Part shown: piece after piece, positions 43,261-52,657 of the stretch
How the letters are laid out: each line of letters starts with the position of its first letter
Numbering within the stretch: the stretch's first letter is position 1
NCBI GenBank assembly: GCA_035506215.1
Contig: DATJPW010000219.1
Span: 10,618-74,617, forward strand
Length of the DNA stretch: 64,000 nt
Source: DATJPW01 sp035506215
GTDB lineage: Bacteria > Desulfobacterota > Desulfomonilia > Desulfomonilales > Desulfomonilaceae
Direction: 5' to 3'
Notes under the pieces: model-generated
Databases searched by the model: none
The model's input: only the letters and a program-made list of their open reading frames with translations
Told to the model about the DNA's origin: nothing
Position numbers and translations under genes: made by a program

Positions 43261-46200
43261 ATGAAGATTAAACGCCTCGAAATCAAGGGATTCAAAAGTT
43301 TCCCTGACAAAATCGTTTTTGATTTTCGGCCCGGCATCACCGCAGTGGTCGGACCCAATGGCAGCGGCAAGAGCAATGTCCTGGAAGCCATACGCTGGGT
43401 CATGGGAGAGCAACGCGTCCGAAGTCTCCGCAGCAAGAAGATGGAAGACGTTATATTCAATGGCTCAGAGACACGAAGGCCGGTCGGTATGGCTGAAGTT
43501 AGGCTGGTGCTCTCCACCGAGGACGGTGTGGCCCCGCCCACAATGGCCGACTACGACGAGATAATGATTACGCGCCGATTGTTCCGGGACGGGGAGTCCC
43601 AATATGAAATCAATAACATCCCGTGCCGCTTGTCGGATGTGACCGATTTTTTTCTTGATACGGGGGTGGGAAGGAATTCTTACGCGATCATCGAACAGGG
43701 CCGTGTGGATATGATTGTTGCATCGAAACCGGAAGACCGACGCCTATTAATCGAGGAAGCGGCCGGGATCACTCGTTACAAGTCGCGCAAGGAAGTAGCC
43801 CTGAAGAAGATCGAGCAGACACAACAGAACCTGCTGCGCATCGGGGATCTCATAGGCGAGGTGAAGCGACAGAGCGTTTCGCTCAAGAAACAGGCATCAA
43901 AGGCCGAGCGCTACCGCCGACTCAACACGCGCTTGCGCGAGCTCGACATAAGCCTTCATGCGTACAAGTGTGGCGAAATTCAAGGGCAGCATGGACGTGT
44001 GAAAAATGAACTGGACGGGATTCGCGCGTCATTGGCCCGGCAGGAAGCCATATTGGCCACAGCAGACGCCCAACTGGAGGAGTCCCGTATCGAGGCTTTG
44101 CAGACGGAAATGCAACTTAAAGAGCTGCTCGAGACGCGACACAAGACGGACCTGGAACTGACTGCTGTCAGAGGGCGCTCCGAGGCTGATCGTAACCGTA
44201 TTAGCCAACTTGAGGAGCAAACAAGACGTCGCAGTTTAGAAAAGGAGGGCCTCAACAGTAAGAGGGAGGAGGCCGTTTTGCGGACCCGTGAATTGGAAAC
44301 TCTCAGCTCTACCGTCCAGTCGGAACTGGCCGCCGCTGGCGAGCAACTGAGAGCAGCGCTGGAAGAATCGCAACGCTCAGAAAAGGAACTGGCTTCTTGC
44401 AGAGGACGATTGGACCAGCTCAAAGATGATCTCTTCAACACTCTCCAGCAAAGTGCACAACAGCGAAACCGCAAGGAAGGGCTTCTCAAGCGTAGCTCCG
44501 AGATCGGGACCACCTTGGAAAAGATCGCTAGAGATTCAGAAACCTTATGTGCAGAACTTAAGGTCGTCCAATCCGAAAAAGAACGGCTTGTCAATGAGGA
44601 GGCCAAGGTTTCCGAACTGCGTCGGGAGAGTATCGAGAAGAAAGAGGGTCTGACCGCCGAACGAGAAAGGGTATCTGGAAAGCTGGCTTCATTGCGCAAC
44701 GATCTGGCCCAGACTGAAAAGCAATTGGCAGCGGACAGCGCGCGACTCGAATCACTCGAGGAACTGCAGAGAGAATACGGTGCGTACGGGGACGGTGTCC
44801 GGTTTTTGATGAAAAGCCGAGAAATGCAGACGAGAGACTGCTTGCTCGGTCCCCTGGCTGAGATGATCGAGGTTAAAGAAGAATTCCAAAAGGCGTTGAC
44901 CGCCGCGCTGGGTGAGCGTCTCGGGCACGTGGTCATAGCTTCGACCCGCGATGGGGTTGAGGCCGCGAATCAACTGCAGTTGGCAGACGCGGGGAGGACA
45001 ACTCTCATCCCACTTTTCCCTAGAAACGCGCCTGAGCCCTCAGATGTTTCTCTTCCTGTCGGACTAACGCGACTTCAGGATGTTGTCCGATTCCGTGAAG
45101 GTTTTGAAGAACTTGGGAATTTTCTCCTCGGCCGTTGCTTCATTGTGGAAAATATCGAGCGCGCTATCGATGTGTGGGAGAGCAACGGGTTTCACGTCGA
45201 CCTGGTCACTACCCGGGGCGAGGTGCTCAATCGTTATGGCGAGATCACGGGGGGCTCGCAGGAAAAGGGCCGTCAAGAGATTTTCGAGAAACGCAGGGAA
45301 GTGGAAGCGCTCAAGAAAAAGGTTTCAGCTCTGGATGAAGCTGCTTCAGGCATGCGGGCCTCTATGAACGAGCAACAGTCATTCCTGGACAAGCTCATAG
45401 TGGAAGCCGAACAAACGGACCGATTGATTTCCGACCTTAACATGAAAGAGATACAGCTCAAGAATGATCTGGAAAGGCTGGAGGCGCAGATGGTCACTGC
45501 GCAACGTCGACTTGAGGTCCTCGACCTGGAACAGGAGCGCCTCAGTAAAGAGAATGATGGTCTGGCCGGCGATCTTCAACAATGCAATGATGTTGCATCC
45601 ACGCTGGAAAGCAGGCGACAGGAGCTGGACGAAGAGAAGCAAAAAGGTCAGCTCACGACCGAACAACTGGAGCTTGCTCTCCGTGAGAAATCCCGCGTAG
45701 CCGAGGAAACCCGGGTCCGGCTGGCTCAACTGGAAGAGCGAGGCCATTCTCTCGAACGTGAATGTCGCTCTTCGCGCGATAGCCTTGATGATTGCGAAAA
45801 GCAGATCACTGAACTCATGGCGGAATTGTCTCGCAATAAAGAGGACACCGAGAGGCTGGTCCAAGAAATCGAAAGTTCGCTCACCAGGGAAAAGCAACTC
45901 ATGCAGGAGCATGAAGAGCAGGCAAATGGGATTGAAATTCTCAAGAACAGTTCTTCGGAGTTGACTTCCCGTGTCAAGGAACTGGATGAACAATCCGCGT
46001 CTGTGACAAAATCAATCCGAGAATTGCGAGAATCCGTACACGCTCAGGAAATGGAATCAGTTCGTCTGGAACAAACACTTGCAGATCTCGTGGAAAAAAT
46101 CCTGGAACGTCATCACGTGGACCCCCGTAATGTGCCTGCGCCGGAAACACCTCCCGAAGAAAGCGAGGTTGTCGAAATCAGAAGCAAACTCGAATCCATG

Positions 46201-46794
46201 GGAGAAGTCAACCTTGCAGCCATCACCGAAAGTCGTCTCACCGAGGAAAGGCTGGCGTTTCTCCTGGAGCAGGAAGACGACTTGAACAAAGCCGTGGACT
46301 CCCTCTACGCGACCATAAACACCATAAACAGGACCACCAGCGAGCGTTTTCGTTCAGCTTTCGACAACGTCAATGAAAAGTTTCAGGAAATATTTCCATT
46401 TCTCTTCGTGGGCGGTGAGGGACGTCTGGAGTTGACAGATGAAGAGGATCTTCTGGAAACCGGCGTTGAAATACTGGCCCGCCCCCCTGGTAAAAGGATA
46501 CAGAACATGGACCTCCTCTCGGGCGGAGAGAAGGCTTTGACAGCCGAAGCACTCATTTTCTCAATCTTCCTTACCCGCCCTTCCCCATTCTGTCTCCTGG
46601 ACGAGGTGGACGCTCCCCTTGATGATTCGAACCTGGCCCGATTCCACGAGATGCTTCGCAGACTATCCGACAAAACTCAGTTTTTGTTTATCACTCATAA
46701 CAAGCGCAGTATGCAGGAGGCCGATTCGCTCTACGGGATCACCATGGAGGAGCCCGGCGCGTCCAGCATCGTTTCAGTCGAGTTTGTGAACTAA
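43261..46794 (+). CDS. smc: Chromosome segregation ATPase SMC
   Basis: The 1177-residue protein has the SMC layout: N-terminal ATP-binding head with Walker A VGPNGSGKSNVLEAIRW, long coiled coils (about residues 170-500 and 665-1000), a hinge at about 510-660 (YGDGVRFLM..LNRYGEITGG), and the C-terminal head with the signature LLSGGEKALTAEAL and Walker B FCLLDEVDAPLDD. With ScpA and ScpB it compacts and resolves chromosomes. The ATG at 43261 fits the family start (MKIKRLEIKGFKSF); an in-frame TTG lies six bases upstream. Confidence 0.97.
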   Translation: MKIKRLEIKGFKSFPDKIVFDFRPGITAVVGPNGSGKSNVLEAIRWVMGEQRVRSLRSKKMEDVIFNGSETRRPVGMAEVRLVLSTEDGVAPPTMADYDEIMITRRLFRDGESQYEINNIPCRLSDVTDFFLDTGVGRNSYAIIEQGRVDMIVASKPEDRRLLIEEAAGITRYKSRKEVALKKIEQTQQNLLRIGDLIGEVKRQSVSLKKQASKAERYRRLNTRLRELDISLHAYKCGEIQGQHGRVKNELDGIRASLARQEAILATADAQLEESRIEALQTEMQLKELLETRHKTDLELTAVRGRSEADRNRISQLEEQTRRRSLEKEGLNSKREEAVLRTRELETLSSTVQSELAAAGEQLRAALEESQRSEKELASCRGRLDQLKDDLFNTLQQSAQQRNRKEGLLKRSSEIGTTLEKIARDSETLCAELKVVQSEKERLVNEEAKVSELRRESIEKKEGLTAERERVSGKLASLRNDLAQTEKQLAADSARLESLEELQREYGAYGDGVRFLMKSREMQTRDCLLGPLAEMIEVKEEFQKALTAALGERLGHVVIASTRDGVEAANQLQLADAGRTTLIPLFPRNAPEPSDVSLPVGLTRLQDVVRFREGFEELGNFLLGRCFIVENIERAIDVWESNGFHVDLVTTRGEVLNRYGEITGGSQEKGRQEIFEKRREVEALKKKVSALDEAASGMRASMNEQQSFLDKLIVEAEQTDRLISDLNMKEIQLKNDLERLEAQMVTAQRRLEVLDLEQERLSKENDGLAGDLQQCNDVASTLESRRQELDEEKQKGQLTTEQLELALREKSRVAEETRVRLAQLEERGHSLERECRSSRDSLDDCEKQITELMAELSRNKEDTERLVQEIESSLTREKQLMQEHEEQANGIEILKNSSSELTSRVKELDEQSASVTKSIRELRESVHAQEMESVRLEQTLADLVEKILERHHVDPRNVPAPETPPEESEVVEIRSKLESMGEVNLAAITESRLTEERLAFLLEQEDDLNKAVDSLYATINTINRTTSERFRSAFDNVNEKFQEIFPFLFVGGEGRLELTDEEDLLETGVEILARPPGKRIQNMDLLSGGEKALTAEALIFSIFLTRPSPFCLLDEVDAPLDDSNLARFHEMLRRLSDKTQFLFITHNKRSMQEADSLYGITMEEPGASSIVSVEFVN

Positions 46795-46842
46795 GGGTCG
46801 CCGTCTGCGAGAGCGAGGGTCAGCCTGATTTCAGTTCGCATT

Positions 46843-46865
46843 CAAAATCCCCCTTCCCCCCTTTA
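46843..46865. repeat. Dispersed C-rich repeat copy
   Basis: CAAAATCCCCC followed by a run of C and TTTA between the convergent smc and S9 peptidase genes resembles the reverse complement of 14601-14626. It may be a short dispersed element or a termination-related sequence. Confidence 0.4.
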
Positions 46866-46910
46866 ATAACTGGGGTCGGAGCGGATTTTTCTTACGGACT
46901 TGAACACGAA

Positions 46911-48821
46911 TTAGGATGAGGTCTTCCTTCCCAGAGCAGGCGAGAGATATTTATCCAGAAAATCCAAAATCGCTCGATATCCTCTGATCTGGTTCTCTTT
47001 CTTCGCAAACCCGTGACCTTCGTCCTCGAAGACCATGTACTCGACCGGCACATCTCGCTTTCGAGCCGCTTCCACGATTTCATCGGATTCGGCTTTGAGA
47101 ACTCTCGGGTCGTTCTTCCCTTGAAGCACCATGAGCGGTTTCACGATTCTATCTGCATGAAACAATGGTGAGATACTGCGCAGATATTCTTCCTCCGTAT
47201 CGGGGTTACCAACTTCGCGGTACCAGGATTCTTTGTAAGGCGCCCACCATGATGGAAGACTTTTCAAAGTGCGAAGCCAGTTTGATACTCCGAACAGGTC
47301 CACGCCAAGAGCAAATTCTTCGGGCCTAAAGGTGAGGGCCGCCAGGACCATGTATCCGCCATAGCTGCCGCCTATAATGCCGATCCGCTTGGTATCCACG
47401 TAACCTGTTGATTCAAGGTAATTCTTGGCTTCAACGCAATCTGCCAGGTCATCTTGTCCATGCTTGTGGTTGTCCATCTTGTAAAAGGTCTTCCCATATC
47501 CTGAACTACCGCGATTGTTCACTGCTATGATCACATATCCCTGATTCAACAAATATTGTAGCAACGGACTATAACTAATTGTGGACTGTCCGCCGGGCCC
47601 TCCGTGGACCCATACCATTGCCGGGGCCTTGTTGGCGGCATCGGCCTGGTGAGGTTTATACAATATGGCGGGAATCTCCAACCCGTCGAACGACTTGTAA
47701 TGGACTCGCTGCGCTTCCACCAGATCTTCAGGATCGATCTCCGGATTAAGTGTGTTGATGAGCCGCGAGTACCGCCCGGTCTCAAAATTGTAGATGTAGA
47801 GATTGTTGGGCGATCTTGCCCCGTCGACATAAAAGCTCATCAGCTTCTCGCTCTTTGAAATTCTCACGGATGTTATCTGGCCCTGGGGTGGCTCGGGAAG
47901 GTGCACCAACCGATTGGTGGAAGTGTCGTAGATTCTGATTTCGGTCTTTGCATTGTTGTTGATTCCCACCACCATGTACCTTCCGGAATGGGAAAAATGG
48001 GCGAACTCCACATCCCAATCGGCTTTTAGTATCGTCTCGGAATTACCGGATTTGAGGTCGTACCGCTTCAAGTAAGTGAACTCGCTACCTTCATCTGTCA
48101 GATAATACAAGCTTCCGGAGTCCACGCTGAACGTCGCGGGACCATAATTCACGTCACCGTGGTGTGGGGTGAGGTGCTTGAACTCCTCGGTTTTGGTATC
48201 GTATAGATATATATCCGAATTATCTCGGGTTATGATCTTGCCAAAGGCAAGATAGCGATTATCTCTGGACACGGCCCCAAGACTGTAAGCTCCTTCATTT
48301 TTGAACACCAGGCGTGGAGTGAAGGTCTCGATGTCCATGTTATAGACATCCATGAACTTCGGGTCCCGTTTGTTTGAACCAAAATAGAAGCTCTTCTCGT
48401 CGTAGCTGATTCCGTAAAAAACCGATTTGGCTTTTTCATCGGGAGTCAAGTCCCTGACTTTTCCATCTTTTTCTTGAAGATAGATGTGCCCGATCTCATT
48501 GCCTCCCCGGTCGCTCCCATAAAGGATTCGATTGTCCTTAGGCAAGAATGACAAAGCGAATATGGAATCTCCCTTGGAGAAGGTGAGCTGTGAGGGCTCT
48601 CCCCCGGTTGTCGGAATGACGAAAGCGTTAAAAATGCCGGTCTGATTGCTCGAAAACAAAATAGACCTTTCATCAAAGGAGAAAGAACTCCCCCCGATGG
48701 ATATTGTCTTCATGAACTGTTCGATAGAGTACTTCTTGACTTCCCGGCAGTCGCCCGGCCCGACCGCGAAGCAGAGAATCAACAAAGAAGTTGCACAGCA
48801 AATCAATAACTTATGTTTCAC
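46911..48821 (-). CDS. S9-family prolyl-oligopeptidase-type serine peptidase, secreted
   Basis: The 636-residue protein has a signal peptide (residues 1 to about 24, LLICCATSLLILCFAVGPGDC, with a Cys that could be lipidated). Residues about 30-370 form a beta-propeller (WD40-like PD40 repeats such as GGEPSQLTFSKGDSIFALSF) and about 390-636 form the alpha/beta-hydrolase catalytic domain: nucleophile Ser in GIIGGSYGGYMVL, Asp in LQGKNDPRV and His in DEGHGFAKKEN. It probably cleaves small peptides in the periplasm. Start is GTG with GGAGGAC upstream. Confidence 0.92.
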   Translation of the reverse strand: MKHKLLICCATSLLILCFAVGPGDCREVKKYSIEQFMKTISIGGSSFSFDERSILFSSNQTGIFNAFVIPTTGGEPSQLTFSKGDSIFALSFLPKDNRILYGSDRGGNEIGHIYLQEKDGKVRDLTPDEKAKSVFYGISYDEKSFYFGSNKRDPKFMDVYNMDIETFTPRLVFKNEGAYSLGAVSRDNRYLAFGKIITRDNSDIYLYDTKTEEFKHLTPHHGDVNYGPATFSVDSGSLYYLTDEGSEFTYLKRYDLKSGNSETILKADWDVEFAHFSHSGRYMVVGINNNAKTEIRIYDTSTNRLVHLPEPPQGQITSVRISKSEKLMSFYVDGARSPNNLYIYNFETGRYSRLINTLNPEIDPEDLVEAQRVHYKSFDGLEIPAILYKPHQADAANKAPAMVWVHGGPGGQSTISYSPLLQYLLNQGYVIIAVNNRGSSGYGKTFYKMDNHKHGQDDLADCVEAKNYLESTGYVDTKRIGIIGGSYGGYMVLAALTFRPEEFALGVDLFGVSNWLRTLKSLPSWWAPYKESWYREVGNPDTEEEYLRSISPLFHADRIVKPLMVLQGKNDPRVLKAESDEIVEAARKRDVPVEYMVFEDEGHGFAKKENQIRGYRAILDFLDKYLSPALGRKTSS

Positions 48822-49069
48822 AGGTCCTCCATCGGATAATTAATAGTGATGCCCAATGACTCTGCACGGACAATTCACGCCGCTTTCGTCATGGGGTCCA
48901 CGAGCGTCAATACTCAACGACACCTCTCGACCACCAAGGTTCTCTTTGTGGATAAGGAACCGCTTGCGTCCGCGGCCCTTGATCCAAAGGATGGCCGATG
49001 GTATGATCCGTTCCGCAGAAGAACAGAGGAGAGCTTGCCCTGGCCACGCTGCGGTCGCTATACCATTCG

Positions 49070-50200
49070 ATGAATCCTTTCAATCACCACCATGACACCG
49101 AAACGCAGGATTTTTACCAGCCCCCGGAAGACTTCCCACGCGTCCTCTCCCACACCCACGTAGGCACAGGCTCTTTCAGAGCGGAAGCGACTGCCGTCAT
49201 GTTGGAAGTGGTGATCCTCGCATTCACGTTGTCTGCGCTCATAGCGGGAATAGTCACACAGGCCCCTGAGCTGCGCGATTTGGCTATCAATTTCGTCTCC
49301 ATCATACTGGAGGCTGTTCCCTTTATGATGGTCGGGGCCGTTATCGGAGGGATGATCGAGGCATTCGTTCCTCCGGAGTTTGTCCAACGGGCGCTAAGCG
49401 GACACACCACTGCTACGGTATTTGTCGCCGCCGGCATGGGGATGGTCTTTCCTATCTGCGAATGCGCAATTGTACCCATAGTGCGGCGTTTGATCAATAA
49501 GGGAGTACCTCTGCCCGCGGCCATAGCCTTTCTCCTCGGCGCGCCGATTGTGAATCCCATTGTAGCTGCTTCTACTTGGCTGGCCTATCAGGGAAATTGG
49601 AGCATGGTTACGACTCGCATGGTGTGCGGATACGTCATCGCTGTAAGCGTCGCTCTGATCCTGGGCGCGATGTTCCGCCACGAAGAGGGCGTTCTGCCTA
49701 CAGGGGGCGCTTCTTGCGAACATGACTGCTGCCACTGCGAGGATCACTACCACGGCCCCATGCAGTCAAGCTTCCTATCCAAGATCCTGGACGCATTCGC
49801 CCATGCCCGAGATGATTTTTTCACTTTCGGCAAGTTCTTGATTATAGGGGCATTCGTAGCCGCTTTGGCTAGGGCCACCATCGATGTGGTGGCCTTCCGG
49901 CAACTGTTCGCTTCACCAATGCTCAGCATATTGGCAATGATGGGACTGGCCGTTACTCTGAATTTGTGCAGCGAAACCGATGCATTCATAGCGGCCGGAT
50001 TCCGAGCGGTATTTCCTGATACCGCTCAGATGGCTTTCATGGTCCTAGGCCCCATGCTCGATCTGAAACTTGTGCTCACGTATTTCACACTATTCAGGAG
50101 CCGTATGATCGGGACGCTCGCATTACTGACAATTACAGCGGTCCTGATAGCAATGATGGTCTTGCATTACGGTTTTGGAGGTTTGCCGGGTGCAAAATGA
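49070..50200 (+). CDS. ArsP/YraQ-type (DUF318) permease with Cys/His-rich loop
   Basis: The 376-residue protein has eight or so transmembrane segments and the family phrases EAVPFMMVGAVIGGMIEAFVP, FPICECAIVPIVRRLI, GAPIVNPIVAAST and CSETDAFIAAGF. The conserved Cys in PICECA is typical. A loop at residues 216-228 (CEHDCCHCEDHYH) and a His-rich start (residues 5-8, HHHD) could bind metal. Related proteins export organoarsenicals or work with TIGR03943 proteins, as here. The start is uncertain: the ATG at 49199 would drop 43 residues. Zinc or another metal is an inference from the neighbourhood. Confidence 0.85.
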   Translation: MNPFNHHHDTETQDFYQPPEDFPRVLSHTHVGTGSFRAEATAVMLEVVILAFTLSALIAGIVTQAPELRDLAINFVSIILEAVPFMMVGAVIGGMIEAFVPPEFVQRALSGHTTATVFVAAGMGMVFPICECAIVPIVRRLINKGVPLPAAIAFLLGAPIVNPIVAASTWLAYQGNWSMVTTRMVCGYVIAVSVALILGAMFRHEEGVLPTGGASCEHDCCHCEDHYHGPMQSSFLSKILDAFAHARDDFFTFGKFLIIGAFVAALARATIDVVAFRQLFASPMLSILAMMGLAVTLNLCSETDAFIAAGFRAVFPDTAQMAFMVLGPMLDLKLVLTYFTLFRSRMIGTLALLTITAVLIAMMVLHYGFGGLPGAK

Positions 50201-50972
50201 GCGCAAAGGCCCCCTTCGGCCCGGAATACTCCAGGCGACAGTTGTGATCTGGTGGCTGGCTGCCTTTATGTGGCTTTGCCGCGGACCCGGAGGCGACCCG
50301 TTGTTGGGTCGGTTCATCCGTAGCGACTACTGGTGGCTCGTTTACACTGCCATTGGAATTCTCATAGCTTTTGCAGCATCTCTCGTGGTACGGCCGCCTC
50401 AACAGGCCGACTCGAATCGTTCGCGGGGCCTCCTTCAGACGGGGATCCTCTTTCTCCCGCTCTTCTACCTTCCGCTGGCGGTCACCTCCGAACTTAGCAT
50501 TCAGGCGGCCGAAAAGCGGTCTCTATATACTCCGCGTGCGGTGGTGTCGCGATCCGAGTCGCCGAAACCGATCAAAAATCAGCCGAAGCGCACGATGCCG
50601 ATAGAGAATGCCAAGCCATCCGCAGTCAAAGTGAAATCTCACGAAGCTACACTGTTGGATCTAGTTTCCGATCCTGAAGATTTCGAAGGAACGGATACGA
50701 CCCTGGTGGGAATCGTTCACAGAGACAAGAGGCTTCCGCATGACGCCTTCTATTGTTACCGGCTGGTCATGGTCTGTTGCGCGGCCGACGCTACCCCTGC
50801 CGGAGTCATTGTGAAATCGTCGGAAACCCCCAAACTCAAGAAAGGGACGTGGGTCAAAGTGCATGGAAAGGTAACCTTCACCACATTCGAGGGGAGTGAC
50901 TACCCTGCCATTTCCGCGGACAACGTGGAAAAGACGAACCCGCCTAAGAATCCGTTTCTTCTCCCGCAATAG
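50190..50972 (+). CDS. TIGR03943 family (DUF1980/YcgQ-like) putative permease subunit
   Basis: The 260-residue protein has three or so N-terminal hydrophobic segments (about 14-30, 45-68 and 80-100) and a soluble C-terminal domain of OB-like character (LVGIVHRDKRLPHDAFYCYR..VCCAADATPAGVIVKSSETP..KGTWVKVHGKV). The family is almost always paired with a DUF318 permease. GTG start at 50190 overlaps the permease and has GGAGG eight bases upstream, so the two are coupled. The precise function is not established. Confidence 0.88.
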   Translation: MQNERKGPLRPGILQATVVIWWLAAFMWLCRGPGGDPLLGRFIRSDYWWLVYTAIGILIAFAASLVVRPPQQADSNRSRGLLQTGILFLPLFYLPLAVTSELSIQAAEKRSLYTPRAVVSRSESPKPIKNQPKRTMPIENAKPSAVKVKSHEATLLDLVSDPEDFEGTDTTLVGIVHRDKRLPHDAFYCYRLVMVCCAADATPAGVIVKSSETPKLKKGTWVKVHGKVTFTTFEGSDYPAISADNVEKTNPPKNPFLLPQ

Positions 50973-51179
50973 ACAATTTTGCCGTGCAACTCGAATCGAG
51001 GTCTGAGCGACCGTAGGATGACCGACCAGGACCTCCAAGACCACAAAGATACCAAAACACGCCGCATAATTCCGGTTTAGTTTAGATGAACAGATTGACA
51101 TGCCTTGTTCCCAGCGCGATCCTTGTCCACAGGTCACTGTCGACCAAAAATGGTCCAGCCAAGAGGGGAGGGATGTCTG

Positions 51180-51344
51180 ATGTCAAGCTGTGCGGAAATG
51201 AAATTGGATCAGGTTTGGATTTGTGAGGTGTGCGGACTTGAGGTCAAGATAGGGAGAACATGTAACTGTTCCGCGGAAGAACCTGATGCGGGGGCCAGCA
51301 CGTGTCTGACGTGCTGCGGCAAGCCACTTAAACTCAAAGGTTGA
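51180..51344 (+). CDS. Small cysteine-rich protein, candidate metal-binding
   Basis: The 54-residue protein has eight cysteines arranged CEVC..CNC..CLTCC plus Cys4, suggestive of a metallothionein-like or double zinc-knuckle fold. GGGAGGG lies just upstream of the ATG at 51180. It sits between the permease pair and ribBA, in the zinc island. It was too short for routine gene calling. It might buffer or deliver metal, but this is inference from composition and location. Confidence 0.6.
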   Translation: MSSCAEMKLDQVWICEVCGLEVKIGRTCNCSAEEPDAGASTCLTCCGKPLKLKG

Positions 51345-51433
51345 CATCGCACAGCGTTGTCCACCGTGGTTACTTTCATTTTGTCGTCGCTGCTCTAATC
51401 GGGGGGATTGTTCGCGCCGATGTCCCTGGACTC

Positions 51434-51458
51434 CATTCCCTGAATGAAGCAGGGAATG
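51434..51458. terminator. Stem-loop between convergent Cys-rich and ribBA genes
   Basis: A nine-base stem CATTCCCTG/CAGGGAATG with a seven-base loop lies where both genes end. There is no T-tract, so it is a candidate bidirectional stem-loop rather than a clear intrinsic terminator. Confidence 0.45.
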
Positions 51459-51478
51459 CTTTGCCCTGTTGCATGAGC

Positions 51479-52651
51479 TCAACAACGAAGATTGGTACAA
51501 TGCGGTTCTAACGCAATGGGAACCTGTTCGACCACTTTCAGGCCGTATCCCTCAAGCCCCACGATTCTCGTGGGATTATTCGTCATCAACCGCATCTTTC
51601 TGACACCCAGGTCGGCCAGCATCTGGGCGCCGATACCGTAATCCCGGAGATCAGGTTTCAGTCCGAGTTCTAAATTGGCTTCCACTGTGCAATATGCCTG
51701 ATCTCGAAGAGCATGCTGCTTGATTTTGTCGAGCATGCCGACACTTCGGTCTTTTTCCCGCATGTACAGGATCACGCCATTCCCCGCCTCTTCCACCGTG
51801 CGCATCGCCCTTTCCAGTAGGGAACCGCAATTACAGCGTACCGAACCAAACACGTCGCCCGTCAGGCATGCAGCATGTACCCGCACAAGAATCGGCTCGT
51901 CGGGAGCAACTTTTCCCTTCACCAGGGCTACGTGGTGTAGTTCGTTCACCTCACTCTCATACACGATAAGCCTGAAATCGCCGCCGAAAGACGAGGGTAG
52001 TCTTGTCTCAGCCCCACGCCGAACCAGCCTTTCGGTACGCATGCGGTACTGGATCAGGTCCTTTATGGCGCATATTTTGAGGCCGTGCTTCTCCGCGACA
52101 GTGATGAGGTCCCGTAGCCGAGCCATTGTTCCGTCTTCGTTCATCACTTGACAGATCACGCCAGCGGGAGCAAGTCCGGCAATTCTCGCCAGATCCACGC
52201 TGCCTTCCGTTTGGCCCGCCCGGACCAGCACTCCACCCCTTCTGGCTCTTAGGGGAAACACATGGCCCGGCGAAACTAGGTCCTTGCGGTCGGCATTCTT
52301 GCCCACCGCCGCAAGAATCGTGACCGCTCTGTCATGGGCGGAAATACCGGTGGTTATACCTTTGGCCGCATCGATAGAGACCGTAAAGGCAGTTCCATAC
52401 CTGGACTCGTTGTGGCCGACCATCATTGGGAGTCCCAGGGTTTCGATCTTTTCCGATGTCATGGACAGACATAGCAGTCCCCTGCCGTGCTTGGTCATGA
52501 AGTTGACGGCTTCGGGGGTAACCTTTTCCGCTGCCATGGTAAGATCGCCTTCGTTTTCCCGGTCCTCGTCATCAAAGAGTATCACCATTCGGCCTTGTCT
52601 AATTTCTTCAACAGCTTCTTCAATACCAACCAGTACGCCCATTTGAGGCAT
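51479..52651 (-). CDS. ribBA: Bifunctional DHBP synthase / GTP cyclohydrolase II
   Basis: The 390-residue protein has an N-terminal RibB domain (about 1-205; DDEDRENEGDLT and HGRGLLCL) and a C-terminal RibA domain (about 210-390). The GTP cyclohydrolase zinc ligands are intact in CLTGDVFGSVRCNC. Together the domains make both riboflavin precursors. Unusually it is the last gene of a metal-importer operon: it starts six bases after the permease stop. GTP cyclohydrolase II is zinc-dependent, which may explain the linkage, but no such link is established here. AGGAGG lies upstream. Confidence 0.95.
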   Translation of the reverse strand: MPQMGVLVGIEEAVEEIRQGRMVILFDDEDRENEGDLTMAAEKVTPEAVNFMTKHGRGLLCLSMTSEKIETLGLPMMVGHNESRYGTAFTVSIDAAKGITTGISAHDRAVTILAAVGKNADRKDLVSPGHVFPLRARRGGVLVRAGQTEGSVDLARIAGLAPAGVICQVMNEDGTMARLRDLITVAEKHGLKICAIKDLIQYRMRTERLVRRGAETRLPSSFGGDFRLIVYESEVNELHHVALVKGKVAPDEPILVRVHAACLTGDVFGSVRCNCGSLLERAMRTVEEAGNGVILYMREKDRSVGMLDKIKQHALRDQAYCTVEANLELGLKPDLRDYGIGAQMLADLGVRKMRLMTNNPTRIVGLEGYGLKVVEQVPIALEPHCTNLRC

Positions 52652-52657
52652 CCTCCT

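Noticed and set aside
43980..44936. Minus-strand frame of 318 residues
   Set aside because: It is antisense to the smc coiled coil, with Ser/Arg-rich composition typical of shadow frames.
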